Assembly (NCBI RefSeq): GCF_015999465.1
Contig: NZ_CP065534.1
Span: 2,480,001 to 2,544,000 of the forward strand
Source of the DNA: Lonsdalea populi
Lineage (GTDB): Bacteria; Pseudomonadota; Gammaproteobacteria; Enterobacterales; Enterobacteriaceae
Direction of reading: 5' to 3'
Length of the DNA stretch: 64,000 nucleotides
Shown here: in pieces, positions 63,310 through 64,000 of the stretch
How positions within the stretch are numbered: position 1 is the stretch's first letter
How the letters are laid out: the number at the start of each line of letters is the position of its first letter
Position numbers and translations under genes: made by a program
The notes under the pieces: model-generated
Databases searched by the model: none
Told to the model about the DNA's origin: nothing
The model's input: only the letters and a program-made list of their open reading frames with translations

Positions 63310-63801
63310 TTATTTGGCTTTGGCGGCTTTAGCGACAAGCTGGGCCGGGCTGACCTGCCACTGAAGCACTCCAGCGCCGGAAGCGTCGAACTGAACGTCA
63401 GCCACGGCCGAGGTGGCGAACATCGGGGCCGTTTCTTGCGGACACAGTGCCGCGACCAGGTAACCGACCAGCGGCAAATGCGAGATCACCAGCACAGCAC
63501 CCACGCCCTGAGAAGCCAGCAGCTCCAGATAGTCACGCACCTGTTCGGCGCAGCCGCCCGGCGTGAGCTCCGTCAGACACTCATCCTTAACCGGCAGTTG
63601 CCATACATCCCTGACGGCCTGCAGCGTTTGCTGAGCGCGCAGAAACGGGCTGACCAGAACGCGATCGATGTCGATACCCTGGCCAGACAACCAGACGGCC
63701 ATCTGACGAGATTCATCACATCCACGAGCACTGAGAGGACGAAGCGCATCACTGGCTGCGTCAGGTATCGCATCGCCGTGACGCATGATCAAAACTTGCA
63801 T
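63310..63801 (-). CDS. sixA: Phosphohistidine phosphatase SixA
   Basis: A 163-residue histidine phosphatase (E. coli 161). The catalytic RHG (residues 7-9, His8) begins the sequence MQVLIMRHGDAIPDAASD; SPFLRAQQT and VISHLPLVGYL complete the active site. SixA removes phosphate from the HPt domain of ArcB and from the nitrogen PTS protein NPr. It lies at the right end; the normal upstream gene fadJ is not visible in the remaining 199 bp. Confidence 0.94.
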   Translation of the reverse strand: MQVLIMRHGDAIPDAASDALRPLSARGCDESRQMAVWLSGQGIDIDRVLVSPFLRAQQTLQAVRDVWQLPVKDECLTELTPGGCAEQVRDYLELLASQGVGAVLVISHLPLVGYLVAALCPQETAPMFATSAVADVQFDASGAGVLQWQVSPAQLVAKAAKAK

Positions 63802-64000
63802 ATTACACCGCTATATTGATGAAAGAGCTGTGTGCGTAACGAAGTGAAAGGCGGTGCCGACGCTCGTGCATCCGGCTGCGCCTGACCGACGAAAACACAC
63901 GGTTTAGGAGCTGATTGCTGGCGTTTTAACCAGACCGAAGCGCATTTTTTTACTCTAATTGGCTGCCGATAGCAACCTAACAACCGCCTCCGGCATGCAA
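63802..64000. other. Right-edge region with no gene called
   Basis: These 199 bp upstream of sixA contain a 64-codon minus-strand frame overlapping the sixA start, with no recognisable features. It likely holds the sixA promoter. No fadJ sequence is seen before the edge. Confidence 0.35.

Noticed and set aside
1..64000. CRISPR arrays, insertion sequences, prophage genes, toxin-antitoxin pairs
   Set aside because: I looked for regularly spaced repeats, transposase motifs, integrases and paired small genes and saw none; the window is mostly conserved core.

Overview
The window is a GC-rich chromosomal segment from a member of the Enterobacterales. The gene content and order from about 9 kb to the right edge follow the Escherichia coli nuo to sixA segment almost gene for gene (elaB, nuoN-A, lrhA, alaA, yfbR, yfbS, yfbT, yfbU, yfbV, ackA, pta, yfcD, yfcE, yfcH, hisPMQJ, ubiX, purF, cvpA, dedD, folC, accD, dedA, truA, usg, pdxB, flk, fabB, mnmC, yfcL, epmC, yfcA, mepA, aroC, prmB, smrB, sixA). 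The lrhA orthologue is of the HexA/PecT type known from soft-rot and tree-canker enterobacteria, so I lean to Pectobacteriaceae (for example Brenneria or Lonsdalea). That placement is inference; no rRNA or marker is present to prove it.

Layout. 1-9 kb is the accessory-like part: a truncated, apparently exported Ppx/GppA-family protein, a TetR repressor and Bcr-type efflux pump behind a 28-bp perfect palindrome, an isolated fdhE, a small DUF2002-like protein, a YfeJ-like glutamine amidotransferase, the ABC-F protein YbiT and a PhzF-family protein. 8.5-24.2 kb holds elaB and the complete 13-gene NADH:quinone oxidoreductase (complex I) operon, with nuoC and nuoD fused. 24.2-27 kb holds the regulator lrhA between two long AT-rich intergenic regions. 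27-38 kb carries alaA, yfbRST, a decayed yfbU, yfbV, ackA-pta, yfcD and yfcE. 38-46 kb carries yfcH, the histidine ABC transporter and the cvpA-purF-ubiX cluster with a PurR box. 46-55 kb is the dedD-folC-accD-dedA-truA-usg-pdxB series, flk and fabB (with FabR- and FadR-like sites). 55-64 kb is mnmC, yfcL-epmC-yfcA-mepA-aroC-prmB, smrB and sixA.

How it works together. Complex I feeds electrons from NADH into respiration; AckA-Pta handles overflow acetate; AlaA links pyruvate and alanine; LrhA is expected to govern motility and exoenzymes. The his genes import histidine, purF, folC and accD supply purine, folate and fatty-acid precursors, and fabB makes unsaturated fatty acids. MnmC, TruA, PrmB, EpmC, SmrB and YbiT act on tRNA, release factors, EF-P or ribosomes.

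I found no CRISPR array, insertion sequence, prophage, rRNA or tRNA. The most notable departures from a plain core region are the exported Ppx/GppA-like protein, the yfbU pseudogene, the perfect operator palindrome at tetR, paired inverted repeats before alaA and between nuoL and nuoM, and the absence of folX, argT, yfcC and yfcJ from their usual places. I do not see convincing evidence of a wholly new multi-gene system.
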